Below, piece by piece: positions 35,229 to 43,789 of a stretch of 64,000 bases of DNA. Source of the stretch: Roseinatronobacter monicus (lineage in GTDB: Bacteria > Pseudomonadota > Alphaproteobacteria > Rhodobacterales > Rhodobacteraceae); contig NZ_VFPT01000006.1 in assembly GCF_006716865.1 (NCBI RefSeq), forward strand, positions 1 to 64,000, read 5' to 3'. The notes beneath the pieces are model-generated. The model was not told the DNA's origin, did no database searches, and worked only from the letters and a program-made list of their open reading frames with translations. Positions within the stretch are counted from its first letter, which is position 1, and each line of letters starts with the position of its first letter. Both the position numbers and the translations under genes were made by a program.

Positions 35229-36489
35229 GGGCCGCACCATAGCCCTGGTTGAAGATGATGAGATCATGGGCGGTTCACTCGAACAACGCTTGCGGCTAGA
35301 GGGCGCACGCGTGGTCTGGTTCAAGGGGTATCAGCGTGCGCTTGGCGGGCTGCGAACACCACACCGCCCGTTTGATGCGGTCATCTGCGACATCCGCCTG
35401 GGCGATGGCTCGGGCGAGGACCTGTTCCTGAAGCTGGCCGAAACGACCGTTCCGCCGCCGTTTCTGTTCATGACCGGGCAGGCCAGCGCTGATCAGGCGG
35501 TGCGGCTGTTGCGCTCCGGCGCAGCCGACTATCTGACCAAGCCCTTTGACATGGGGCAATTGCTGGAACGCCTGTCGCTGCTGATTGCGCCGGGATTTGA
35601 AGGGGATGGGCCAGAATTTGGCCCGTCAAAACCGGCGCGCCAGATTGACGAAATGATCGTGCGGCTTGCGCAGGCAGAGGGGCCAGTGCTGATCCTTGGC
35701 GAAAGCGGCACGGGCAAGAGGGCGGCGGCGGAGCGTCTTCATGCACGCTCTGAACGGTCGGCAGCGCCTTTCATAAGTGTCGATCTGTCGCGTATTGCGG
35801 GCGACCAGCACGCCGCGCGCCTGTTTGACCAAGGCGGGGCCATGGAACAGGCGGGACAGGGGATCGTGTTGCTTGAACGTCTGGGTGAGGCCAGTGACGC
35901 GGTTCAGGCACAGCTTCTAACCTCGATCTGGGAGGCAGGCAGGGACGGTATGCGCCTCGTCGCAACCGAAGACAACAACGCGCACGAGAAGCTGCGGCCC
36001 GATCTGTACTTTCACCTAAGCCCGTTGACCTTGACCATTCCGCCCTTGCGCGAACGGCCAGAGGATGCGCTCTGGATGATGACCCGTATGTTTGACGGTA
36101 TGAACCGCCGCCGCGACAAACCACTCAAGGGGATATCAACACAGGCCGAAGCCATCGCGTTGCGCCATGACTGGCGCGGCAATGGCCGTGAAATCCGCGC
36201 GAGGCTGGCGCAGGCCATGGCACTCGCACAGGGCGACATGATAATGCCTGCCGATCTGTTCCCTGATATGGCAGCGACATCAGAGACAGCCTTTGCCACC
36301 CTGGCGGAGGCGCGAGACCAGGCTGAGCGTGTGCAGATCCAGCGCGCACTGGACCAGTGCGCAGGCAGCATGATGGCAGCTGCAAAGCTGCTGGGTGTGG
36401 GGCGCACAACGCTTTGGGAAAAGATGCAAAAGCTGGGTATCGCGCGGCCTGATGAGGATGTTCGGAAACCCGAACAAGGCAGGCAGTAG
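35221..36489 (+). CDS. arxR: ArxR, NtrC-type response regulator with degenerate AAA+ domain
   Basis: 422 residues. The receiver domain has the acidic pair Asp12/Asp13, phospho-acceptor Asp57 (VICDIRLGDGSGED), Thr85 and Lys107 (DYLTKPFD). The central domain keeps Walker A (GESGTGKR, residues 160-167) and the PPLRERPED sensor region. It lacks the GAFTGA loop, and the Walker B position reads GIVLLERLGE instead of GTLFLDEI. The C-terminal Fis-type helix-turn-helix is AAAKLLGVGRTTLWEKMQKL. It probably activates arxB'ABCD after phosphorylation by ArxS. Without GAFTGA it would not be expected to remodel sigma54 polymerase, much like Rhodobacter capsulatus NtrC, which works with sigma70. Confidence 0.88.
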   Translation: MLEGRTIALVEDDEIMGGSLEQRLRLEGARVVWFKGYQRALGGLRTPHRPFDAVICDIRLGDGSGEDLFLKLAETTVPPPFLFMTGQASADQAVRLLRSGAADYLTKPFDMGQLLERLSLLIAPGFEGDGPEFGPSKPARQIDEMIVRLAQAEGPVLILGESGTGKRAAAERLHARSERSAAPFISVDLSRIAGDQHAARLFDQGGAMEQAGQGIVLLERLGEASDAVQAQLLTSIWEAGRDGMRLVATEDNNAHEKLRPDLYFHLSPLTLTIPPLRERPEDALWMMTRMFDGMNRRRDKPLKGISTQAEAIALRHDWRGNGREIRARLAQAMALAQGDMIMPADLFPDMAATSETAFATLAEARDQAERVQIQRALDQCAGSMMAAAKLLGVGRTTLWEKMQKLGIARPDEDVRKPEQGRQ

Positions 36490-36572
36490 CCTGTCCGGAA
36501 ATCCGAACAGGAAATAAAATATCATAAAAACAGATACTTGCGCGGCGCATTTTTCCGCCTCCGTCGCATGCT

Positions 36573-36590
36573 TTGGTATGCCGGCTGCGG
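36573..36590 (+). promoter_or_regulatory. Weak -24/-12-like sequence upstream of arxB'
   Basis: TTGGTATGCCGGCTGCGG has GG-N10-GC spacing with partial agreement to the sigma54 consensus, 83 bp before the arxB' start. It conflicts with the missing GAFTGA loop in ArxR, so it is only a candidate; a sigma70-type promoter elsewhere in 36490-36670 is equally possible. Confidence 0.3.
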
Positions 36591-36672
36591 TATCGTCAAG
36601 CAGGAGAGCCAGAATCTGCTGCATGGTCGCATCGCGCGCATCTTGCAGCAATTCCAGCCAAGGGGGGGCCTT

Positions 36673-37767
36673 GTGACACAGAGTGCAGAGACCGATCTGC
36701 AAGACAAGCTGTCGCTGGATACGATGGCCTGCCTGACGATCCGCCGCCCCGATGCGGCCTGCAGCGCCTGCGCGGATATCTGCCCCGCGCAAGCCATCAC
36801 AATTGATGCCCGCGATATCGAGTTGGATCATGATCTCTGCACAGGGTGCGCGCGGTGTGTGGCAGCGTGTCCGACAGGGGCCATGGCGCTGCCTGCGCCG
36901 CACCCCAAAGCCGAAGATGTCCTGACCTTTGATTGCAGCCGTGTCGCTCAGGCCGACCGCCAGTGCGACACGCAGATTGTTCCTTGTCTGGGTGGCCTGA
37001 CCGCCAGCCAGCTTCTGGAAAGCCTTGTCGGTCATGGGAAGATCGCGTTGGTTGATCGTGGCTGGTGCGCAATATGCCCTTCTGGCGGTTGCGCGGAACC
37101 CTGGGCGAATGCGGTTCAATCGGTGGAATCCGATCTGGGCGATCACGCGGCGGCCCTGCAGGTCATTGCGGCACCCATACCCGAATCCCGCGCGCGGCCC
37201 GCGCCACAACCACGCCGTCCCCGGCAACAATCCTATTCCCGCCGCCAGTTGTTTCAAAGGCTGACCACTCCGACACCGACCCCGGATCGCCGCAGCGTGA
37301 CGGCAGATCAGCCCTTCAGCGGGAAGGTGAACGCACCCGCGCTGATCCAACGGCGTGACGCTTTGCGCAGGTTGCATGGCACCGACACGTTGCCCGCCGC
37401 GCTGTTCCCTGCGCTTGACTGCACTGGCACCCCCGACATGCGCCTTGCGGCAAGCCTGTGCCCGACCCATGCGCTCAGCCTGTCCCAGATGCCTGACGCG
37501 GATGCGCTGATTTTTGACGCGGCGCTGTGTCTGGCCTGTGGCGATTGCGAGAAAGCAGGCGCGATCCGCCTGCATGCGCAGGGTGAGGGCCACTACACAG
37601 GGCCGGTCACACTGGCCCGCCAGGCGATGGCTGATTGCCCCAAATGTCTGCGCCGCTTCGCCCCGCGCGACGACCAGCGGATTTGTGATGGCTGCCATAA
37701 AGACAACGATCTTGCTGCCTCGGCCTTTGGGCTGATGCGGCGTACCCAAGTGCCCTACGGGGCCTGA
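36673..37767 (+). CDS. arxB': ArxB', polyferredoxin-like Fe-S protein of the arx operon
   Basis: 364 residues. First ferredoxin unit: CSACADICPAQAI and CTGCARCVAACPTGAM (two 4Fe-4S sites), then a cysteine pair CAICPSGGC. A second half contains CPTHALSLSQMPDAD and CLACGDCEKAGAI. The end is a zinc-ribbon-like CPKC ... CDGC followed by HKDND. No signal peptide, so it is cytoplasmic. arxB' is the first gene of known arxB'ABCD operons; its role is unproven, perhaps in cofactor assembly or electron delivery. The GTG at 36673 with AAGGGGGGGCC just before it is preferred over the in-frame extension up to 36538. Confidence 0.82.
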   Translation: MTQSAETDLQDKLSLDTMACLTIRRPDAACSACADICPAQAITIDARDIELDHDLCTGCARCVAACPTGAMALPAPHPKAEDVLTFDCSRVAQADRQCDTQIVPCLGGLTASQLLESLVGHGKIALVDRGWCAICPSGGCAEPWANAVQSVESDLGDHAAALQVIAAPIPESRARPAPQPRRPRQQSYSRRQLFQRLTTPTPTPDRRSVTADQPFSGKVNAPALIQRRDALRRLHGTDTLPAALFPALDCTGTPDMRLAASLCPTHALSLSQMPDADALIFDAALCLACGDCEKAGAIRLHAQGEGHYTGPVTLARQAMADCPKCLRRFAPRDDQRICDGCHKDNDLAASAFGLMRRTQVPYGA

Positions 37768-37823
37768 CCCTTACGCGCCCAGGCGGGCGTTGCAGCACGA
37801 CTTGAGAAAGGGAGGAGCCAGAA

Positions 37824-40373
37824 ATGGACAAAATAAACACCGGGATCAGCCGCAGGCGGTTTCTGGCCACGACCGGAACCGGCGCGTTGACCGTTTCGGC
37901 GGTGACAGTCGGCCTGCCAGGCACAGGGGTGGAAAACACTGCTGCGCAGGCACAGGCTGCGATGCCCAATACCAAGATCACCAAGAATATCTGCGCGCAA
38001 TGCCCCGCCCGCTGCGGGATCGATGTCTATACCACCGATGGCCGCGTCCATGCCATTTATGGCGACACTGGGAACCCGATTGCCAACGGCAAGGGTTGCC
38101 CGAAAATGCATCTGGGTACCTACTTCCTGTATGATCCCGACCGCTTCAAGGGGCCAATGAAGCGCACCAATCCCAAGAAAGGCCGCAATGAAGACCCCGG
38201 TTTCGTGCCGATCAGCTGGGACGAGGCGCTGGACATTGTCGCCAATCGCCTCAACGATCTGCGCGATCGCGGCGAAAGCCACCGTTTTGCGCATTTCTAT
38301 GGCCGTGGTTGGGGCCCGACCGATGCGGGGCTTTATGGTGACTGGGGCAAGCTCTATGGCACGCCCAATTCGGCGATTGGCCACGCGTCCATGTGTGCCG
38401 AAGGGTCGAAACGTGCGAAACAGGCGACCGACGGGAATAACTCCTACAACTCTTATGATTACGCCAATACCAACTATATCCTGAACTTTGGCGCGAGCTT
38501 CCTCGAGGCCTTCCGCCCCTATAACTATCTGATGCAGATGTGGGGCAAGATGCGGTCAAAAAGCCCACAGACGCGCATCACCTCGATCGATGTGCGCATG
38601 AGCCCGACCATGGCCGCGTCAGACCGGGCGGTCTACATCAAGCCGGCCACCGATGGCGCAATGGCGTTGGCCGTGGCGCATGTGATCCTGACCGAGGGAC
38701 TTTGGGACCGCGAATTCGTCGGTGACTTCGCCGATGGCCGCAACCATTTCGTGACTGGCCAGCCGATTGAAGCGGCCGTCATGCCCGAGCCTGTCACCGA
38801 CCCTGAAACCGGCGAGGTCACGCAGGCTGCGCCTGAGGGCAGCGGGTTTGTCGAGTTGTGGACCCATGGCATCGCCCGCTGGTGGAACGAGGAGCTGAAG
38901 GACCGCACGCCGGAATGGGCCGAGGAAATCACTGAAGTGCCCGCATCTACCATCCGCGCGGTTGCGCGAGAATTCGGCACCACACGCCCTGCCATGGCAA
39001 TCATGGAGCGCGGCCCGACCTCGCACACCAACGGCACCTATGCGGGCATGGCGATTCACGCGCTCAATGCGCTGGTGGGCAGCCTTTATGCCGAAAAGGG
39101 CGGGATGTTCTACCAGATGGGCGTGCCCTATGGCGGCTTGCCGGTGAATGCCGATGACTACATGGATGACTGGGCGAAAAACGGCGCGTGGAAGGACTAT
39201 CCGCGGATCGACAAGGCGCGCACCGAAGAATGGCCGATGGCATCGCATATGATGCAGGAAGCCGGGCCAAACCACTTGAAGGGCGATCCCTACAAGATGG
39301 ACACGGCCATGTTCTACTACACCAACCCGATCTGGACGGCCCCGAACCCACAAGTCTGGGAAGAGGCGCTGAAGGATGTGTTCATCATCGAAACATCGCC
39401 CTTCCCCAGCGAAACCGCGATGTATGCCGATATTATCATGCCAGAGCACACCTATCTGGAACGCTGGCAGGACAGCCCGACCTATCCGTTCGAGGGCTGG
39501 CCAATGACGGCGCTGCGCGTCCCTGCAGTAGAGCCGATCTATGACACCAAGCATTTCGGAGACATGCTGATCGAGATCGGCAAGCGCATCAACGGGCCGA
39601 TGGGCGATTATTATCGCGAGATCGACAATGTCGAAAACATCCTGCGCCACCGCGCCAAGGGATTCGAGGCCAATCCCGGCGACAATGGGGTGAACAGTTT
39701 CGAGAGCTGGGCCGAAAAGGGCGTGTGGTACAAGAAGCCCTATCACTGGCACCACCGTCGCGGCAAATTCTACGAATGGGATGGCGAAGGCTACAATGTC
39801 GAGATGACGCCCGAGGATGTGAAGGCGAAACTCTTGAAAACCCCATCGGGCAAGTTCGAATTCGCGTCGGGCTTTCTGGAAGCCCACGCCGATTATATCG
39901 AGCGCGAAATGGGCGTTCCGGCAGATCGCGCGGGGCTGATCCAGTGGGTGCCGCCTGTGCATACTGGTGGTGGCGGGGATTTGTATTTCGTCAGCCCCAA
40001 GACGCCGATGCACGCCGAAGGTCGCAGCGGCAACATCCCCCACGGGATTGCCATTCACCAGCCCATCGTCGGCGGCAAGAACACGGTCTATCTGGAAATC
40101 CACCCCGACACTGGCCGTGCGCGCGGCATTCGGGACGGCGACCGTGTGCGCATCACCTCTGATGTGGCGTCGATCGAGGCCTATTGCCGCTTCATGCCCG
40201 GCCACCGCCGCGACACCATCGTTCTGCCGATGGAGCATGGCCACTGGGCGCATGGCCGCTGGGCTCGAGGCCGCTTGCCGGGCCATTCCGGCGATGTCAC
40301 TGCAAATGTATCCGATCCGATTTCAGGGCTGGCCAGCTACTACACTGGCAAGGTCAAACTGGAACGGGTCTGA
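37824..40373 (+). CDS. arxA: ArxA, molybdopterin catalytic subunit of Arx-type arsenite oxidase
   Basis: 849-residue DMSO-reductase-family enzyme that oxidises As(III) to As(V). Twin-arginine signal SRRRFLATTG (residues 9-18) for export. 4Fe-4S site Cys57-x2-Cys60-x3-Cys64-x27-Cys92. The segment FYGRGWGPTDAGL (about 158-170) contains the X-GRGWG motif reported for ArxA, where ArrA has a different sequence. HASMCAEGSKRA places Cys191 as the molybdenum ligand, as in ArrA/PsrA-type rather than AioA. It is followed by arxB, arxC and arxD in the canonical order. Full length, no frameshift. The arsenite direction is inferred from the motif and from the neighbouring ArxXSR. Confidence 0.93.
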   Translation: MDKINTGISRRRFLATTGTGALTVSAVTVGLPGTGVENTAAQAQAAMPNTKITKNICAQCPARCGIDVYTTDGRVHAIYGDTGNPIANGKGCPKMHLGTYFLYDPDRFKGPMKRTNPKKGRNEDPGFVPISWDEALDIVANRLNDLRDRGESHRFAHFYGRGWGPTDAGLYGDWGKLYGTPNSAIGHASMCAEGSKRAKQATDGNNSYNSYDYANTNYILNFGASFLEAFRPYNYLMQMWGKMRSKSPQTRITSIDVRMSPTMAASDRAVYIKPATDGAMALAVAHVILTEGLWDREFVGDFADGRNHFVTGQPIEAAVMPEPVTDPETGEVTQAAPEGSGFVELWTHGIARWWNEELKDRTPEWAEEITEVPASTIRAVAREFGTTRPAMAIMERGPTSHTNGTYAGMAIHALNALVGSLYAEKGGMFYQMGVPYGGLPVNADDYMDDWAKNGAWKDYPRIDKARTEEWPMASHMMQEAGPNHLKGDPYKMDTAMFYYTNPIWTAPNPQVWEEALKDVFIIETSPFPSETAMYADIIMPEHTYLERWQDSPTYPFEGWPMTALRVPAVEPIYDTKHFGDMLIEIGKRINGPMGDYYREIDNVENILRHRAKGFEANPGDNGVNSFESWAEKGVWYKKPYHWHHRRGKFYEWDGEGYNVEMTPEDVKAKLLKTPSGKFEFASGFLEAHADYIEREMGVPADRAGLIQWVPPVHTGGGGDLYFVSPKTPMHAEGRSGNIPHGIAIHQPIVGGKNTVYLEIHPDTGRARGIRDGDRVRITSDVASIEAYCRFMPGHRRDTIVLPMEHGHWAHGRWARGRLPGHSGDVTANVSDPISGLASYYTGKVKLERV

Positions 40374-40400
40374 TCCCCAGCATCGAAAAGGATATACGAC

Positions 40401-41150
40401 ATGACGAAATGGGGAATGGTCATTGACCTCGACAAATGCACCGGCTGTCAGGCCTGCACGACCGCATGTGCTATGGAAAACAACACGCTGCCCGGTGAAA
40501 ACTGGCAGGATGTGCTGTACTACAGCGAAGGCAGCTATCCGACCGCCAAGCTGACATGGTTGCCGCGCCCGTGCATGCAATGCGAAAACCCGTCCTGCGT
40601 GGCGGTCTGCCCGACCAAGGCGACCTACAAGGACATGGATGCAGGCGGCATCGTGTTCGTGGACTGGAACAAATGCATCGGTTGCAAATACTGCATGATC
40701 GCCTGCCCTTACGGCGTGCGCTTCTATGCCGATGAAAAGCCGGTTGTGGAGCCCGATGTGCGCGATGTGTTCCCGGGCACCGGACAGTTGCACGCGCCAC
40801 CCTATCAGGGGCCGGATAGCGACTCGGTGCGCGGGATCGGCATCCAGCCCAAGGGCGTCGTATCGAAATGCACCTTCTGCTACCACAAGGTGTCCAAAGC
40901 CCCCGAAGGCGTGGCCGATCTGGATGAGGACAACCCGGAAACCAAGGAATACACGCCCGCCTGTGTGCGCACCTGCCCACCCAAGGCGCGCTACTTTGGC
41001 GATCTGGACAATCCCGAATCCGAGGTAAACCGCCTGATCGCGGACCAGCGCGGGGTCCGACTGAAAGACCATACCGGCAACCGCCCGCAGGTCTATTACC
41101 TTGGCTCTGGCGCGGATGTGCCAGCCTACCAATCCCCAAAGAAAAGCTGA
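40401..41150 (+). CDS. arxB: ArxB, 4Fe-4S electron-transfer subunit
   Basis: 249 residues with four cysteine clusters of the DmsB/PsrB/ArrB type: CTGCQACTTAC, CMQCENPSCVAVCP, CIGCKYCMIACPYG and CTFCYHK ... CVRTCPPKAR. It transfers electrons between ArxA and the membrane subunit and is co-exported with ArxA, since it has no signal peptide of its own. 27 bp after arxA and 13 bp before arxC. Confidence 0.93.
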   Translation: MTKWGMVIDLDKCTGCQACTTACAMENNTLPGENWQDVLYYSEGSYPTAKLTWLPRPCMQCENPSCVAVCPTKATYKDMDAGGIVFVDWNKCIGCKYCMIACPYGVRFYADEKPVVEPDVRDVFPGTGQLHAPPYQGPDSDSVRGIGIQPKGVVSKCTFCYHKVSKAPEGVADLDEDNPETKEYTPACVRTCPPKARYFGDLDNPESEVNRLIADQRGVRLKDHTGNRPQVYYLGSGADVPAYQSPKKS

Positions 41151-41163
41151 GGAGGGCTGAGAG

Positions 41164-42348
41164 ATGAACAAGGGTAACATCCTGCAAGGGCCGATGGGGC
41201 TGGGGCTGATGGTCGTATCAGCCATCGTGGCACTCGCCGCTTTCGGCTACGCCTTTATGGACCTTTCGTCCGTGGGTCACCGCAGCTTCAACACCACTTC
41301 GCAAATCCCATGGGGCCAACCCATTGCGACCTATCTCTACTTTGCGCTGGCCTCATCGGGGCTGGGCATGATCGCGGCACTTTCGCTGGTGTTCGGGTTC
41401 AAGCAATTTCTGCCCATCGCCAAGCGCGCGATCTTTCTGTCCTTTGTCATCCTGATCGCGGGCATGGCAGTGCTGGCAATGGAGTTGGGTTATGTGTTCC
41501 GCATGCTCTGGGTGATCCCGCTGAACATGCAGATCCAGTCGGCCATGTTCTGGATGGGTGTGTTCTATGTCGCTGATCTGATCTTCCTTTTGTGGAAGTT
41601 CCAGAAGATGGAAGGACAGGAATGGGACAGCAAGACCAGCAAGCAGATCGGGATCGCTTCGTTTCTGGCCGTGCTCTTGGCCAGCGGCAATCTGGCGCTG
41701 ATCTTCGGGATGATGAGCATGCGTCCCTTCTGGTTTGACGGGCTGATGCCGATCTACTTCTACCTGACGGCAGTGGCCAGCGGACTGGCAGCAGTGGTGT
41801 TCTTCACCTATTTCGCCTACGGTTTCAACCGCGCTGCCATGCCCGAACGTACGCGAGCGATGTTTGAAGGGCCTATGCCCAAGCTGTTCGCCGCAGTGCT
41901 GGGCGGGACGGTGCTGTTCATCGCCGTGCGCGCCGTGACAGGCGTTTACACCAACAATCCCGAAATCAGCGTGGTCTGGCGCGAGTTCCTGTTCGCCTCG
42001 CCGGTCTATCAGGCGTCGCTCTGGCTCGGCATTGTTGCGCCCTTCGTGATCATGATGATCGCAGGGCTGCGCAGCAATCCTTCCATGCAGGTGCTGGTCT
42101 CTATAGCGGTATTCGCGGGGCTGTTTGCTGAGCGCTACTTCTTCGTGGTCGGCGGGCAGGTCGTGCCGCTGTTCCGGGGCACGTGGGAATGGGGCCTGAT
42201 CCAGTACACGCCGTCAATGACCGAATGGGCGCTCACGATCATGGGATCTGCCATGCTGTTCGCGCTTTATGCGGCTGGAGAGCGGTTCCTGAACCTGTCG
42301 GACATGCCCGCCGAACCCGCGCCCGAGGGTGCAACTGCTGCGGCATGA
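41164..42348 (+). CDS. arxC: ArxC, NrfD/PsrC-type membrane quinone subunit
   Basis: 394 residues with about nine to ten hydrophobic helices (for example LGLMVVSAIVALAAFGYAFM, YLYFALASSGLGMIAALSLV, LFAAVLGGTVLFIAVRAVTG, TEWALTIMGSAMLFALYAAG), fitting the NrfD/PsrC family. It anchors ArxAB at the periplasmic face and passes electrons to the quinone pool. Because quinone is the acceptor, arsenite oxidation could feed photosynthetic or anaerobic respiratory chains. The ATG at 41164 follows GAGGAGGGCTGAGAG. Confidence 0.92.
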   Translation: MNKGNILQGPMGLGLMVVSAIVALAAFGYAFMDLSSVGHRSFNTTSQIPWGQPIATYLYFALASSGLGMIAALSLVFGFKQFLPIAKRAIFLSFVILIAGMAVLAMELGYVFRMLWVIPLNMQIQSAMFWMGVFYVADLIFLLWKFQKMEGQEWDSKTSKQIGIASFLAVLLASGNLALIFGMMSMRPFWFDGLMPIYFYLTAVASGLAAVVFFTYFAYGFNRAAMPERTRAMFEGPMPKLFAAVLGGTVLFIAVRAVTGVYTNNPEISVVWREFLFASPVYQASLWLGIVAPFVIMMIAGLRSNPSMQVLVSIAVFAGLFAERYFFVVGGQVVPLFRGTWEWGLIQYTPSMTEWALTIMGSAMLFALYAAGERFLNLSDMPAEPAPEGATAAA

Positions 42349-42421
42349 ACCGTTGACACAACGCAAGCCAGGGCGGCACCATGCCGCCCTGTCGTATGTC
42401 AGGCGCTGGGGAGATTTTGAG

Positions 42422-43273
42422 ATGACCGATACGACTGCCACTGACGCATATTCACGCCGCGACCTGTGGCTGTGTCTGGCACGCGCCTTCGACAAGCCCG
42501 AAGGCGACGGTTTCCGTGATGTATTCGCGCAGGATCTGGCGGATGACCTGCAAGCGATTGCCGAGGAAACCGGGCTGGTTGCGCATGAGGACATCGCCGC
42601 GCTGCGCATCGACGCCGCCAGGCTGGGAAAAGGCATGGATCTGCTACGCCTCTATTCCAAGCTCTTCATCGCACCGCCTGCGCCTGTGGTGCTGAATGCG
42701 GGTTTTTACATGGAGGGCGGCAAGACCGGTCATATCGAACAGGATCTGCGTGCGCTTTATACCCGCCACGGGATCACAAAAAACGACACCATGCGCGATT
42801 TTCACGATGCCGTGCCACTGCAACTTGAATTCCTGTCCTTTCTTTACGGTCGCGCAGGCGATTACGCCAAGGCCGCGCAAAACATGGAAGCGCGCGCCTA
42901 TATCGCCGAGGCCGAGAGCTTCATCGCCCGCTATCCGGTGCGCTGGTGCAGTCCTTTCTTGCGTGAGTTGGACAAGGCCTGTGCCGAGCATGGCCTGAAC
43001 CGCGCCTATGCGCATCTGGCCCGCATCCTGTGGCTCGCGATCGAGCAGGCCCGCGCTGGCGCCCCGATCGAGGCATTGCCCGCGGGCGCAGACTTGCCAC
43101 AAGGCTCGTCGCGGGGCCTGGGTGAGGTAACCGCGCAAGATCTGGCCGAAGTCGCCTACCGGCTGGAGCAGGCAGGGCTGGCCTGGGATCATGTCGCCGC
43201 AAACGAGGCTTGGGACCAAGACGTCTTCACCGCCCGCTGCGCGCAAGGCGACACGGACACGGTGCGGGCATGA
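42422..43273 (+). CDS. arxD: ArxD, TorD/DmsD-family maturation chaperone
   Basis: 283 residues, helical, of the TorD type: RRDLWLCLARAFDKPEGDGF, LRLYSKLFIAPPAPV, NDTMRDFHDAVPLQLEFLSF and YARYPVRWC-like SFIARYPVRWCSPFLREL. It would bind the ArxA signal peptide and insert the molybdopterin cofactor before export. The ATG at 42422 follows GGGGAG. The stop overlaps the start of the DUF2478 gene by 4 bp. The C-terminal 60 residues extend past the usual TorD core. Confidence 0.88.
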   Translation: MTDTTATDAYSRRDLWLCLARAFDKPEGDGFRDVFAQDLADDLQAIAEETGLVAHEDIAALRIDAARLGKGMDLLRLYSKLFIAPPAPVVLNAGFYMEGGKTGHIEQDLRALYTRHGITKNDTMRDFHDAVPLQLEFLSFLYGRAGDYAKAAQNMEARAYIAEAESFIARYPVRWCSPFLRELDKACAEHGLNRAYAHLARILWLAIEQARAGAPIEALPAGADLPQGSSRGLGEVTAQDLAEVAYRLEQAGLAWDHVAANEAWDQDVFTARCAQGDTDTVRA

Positions 43274-43782
43274 CCCTCGCCTGTGTGTCCATTGCGGGGA
43301 AGGGACTGACCGACGCCTGCCTTGCGCAGGCCGTGGCGCTGATGCAGGCGCGGGGTCTGCGGCTGGCAGGTACGGTGCAATCGAATCCGCAGCGCGCGGA
43401 TCGGCCCAAATGCGATATGGACGTGCATGTCCTGCCCGATGGGCCGGTGCTGCGCATCAGCGAGGATCGTGGCCCACATGCGCGCGGATGCCGGTTGGAT
43501 GCAGGGGTGCTGGAAGCGGCCGTGGTGGCAACGCTGGCCAGGCTTGAGCAAGCGGAATTGCTGGTGGTCAACAAATTCGGCAAGCAAGAGGCCGAAGGAC
43601 GTGGCTTCGTGCCCGTGATCGCAGAAGCCCTGGCGCGGGAGCTGCCGGTTCTGGTCGGGGTCAATCCGCTCAACCACGGAGCGTTTCACGCATTCGCGGA
43701 CGGTATGGCGCAGGATCTGCCCGCTGACCCGGATGTCATTGCGTCATGGGCTGTCGCGCAATGCCGCGACCGCGCGGCCTGA
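43270..43782 (+). CDS. DUF2478 protein (P-loop-like, molybdenum-associated)
   Basis: 170 residues with the DUF2478 pattern: MTLACVSIAGKGLTDACLAQ, GTVQSNPQRADRPKCDMDVH, SEDRGPHARGCRLDAGVLEA, ADLLVVNKFGKQEAEGRGF-like LLVVNKFGKQEAEGRGFVPV. The family resembles NTPases without a full Walker A and usually sits near molybdate transport or molybdoenzyme genes. Translationally coupled to arxD. Its role may be nucleotide or molybdate handling during cofactor supply; this is inferred from context. Confidence 0.85.
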   Translation: MTLACVSIAGKGLTDACLAQAVALMQARGLRLAGTVQSNPQRADRPKCDMDVHVLPDGPVLRISEDRGPHARGCRLDAGVLEAAVVATLARLEQAELLVVNKFGKQEAEGRGFVPVIAEALARELPVLVGVNPLNHGAFHAFADGMAQDLPADPDVIASWAVAQCRDRAA

Positions 43783-43789
43783 GGGGCTG

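Noticed and set aside
38619..40286. 555-codon minus-strand ORF opposite arxA
   Set aside because: Antisense frame of arxA; no motif. The same holds for 36280-37749 opposite arxB'/arxR.
37824..41150. AioAB-type arsenite oxidase
   Set aside because: The molybdenum ligand region has Cys, there is no Rieske subunit, and gene order B'ABCD with an NrfD subunit is Arx-type.
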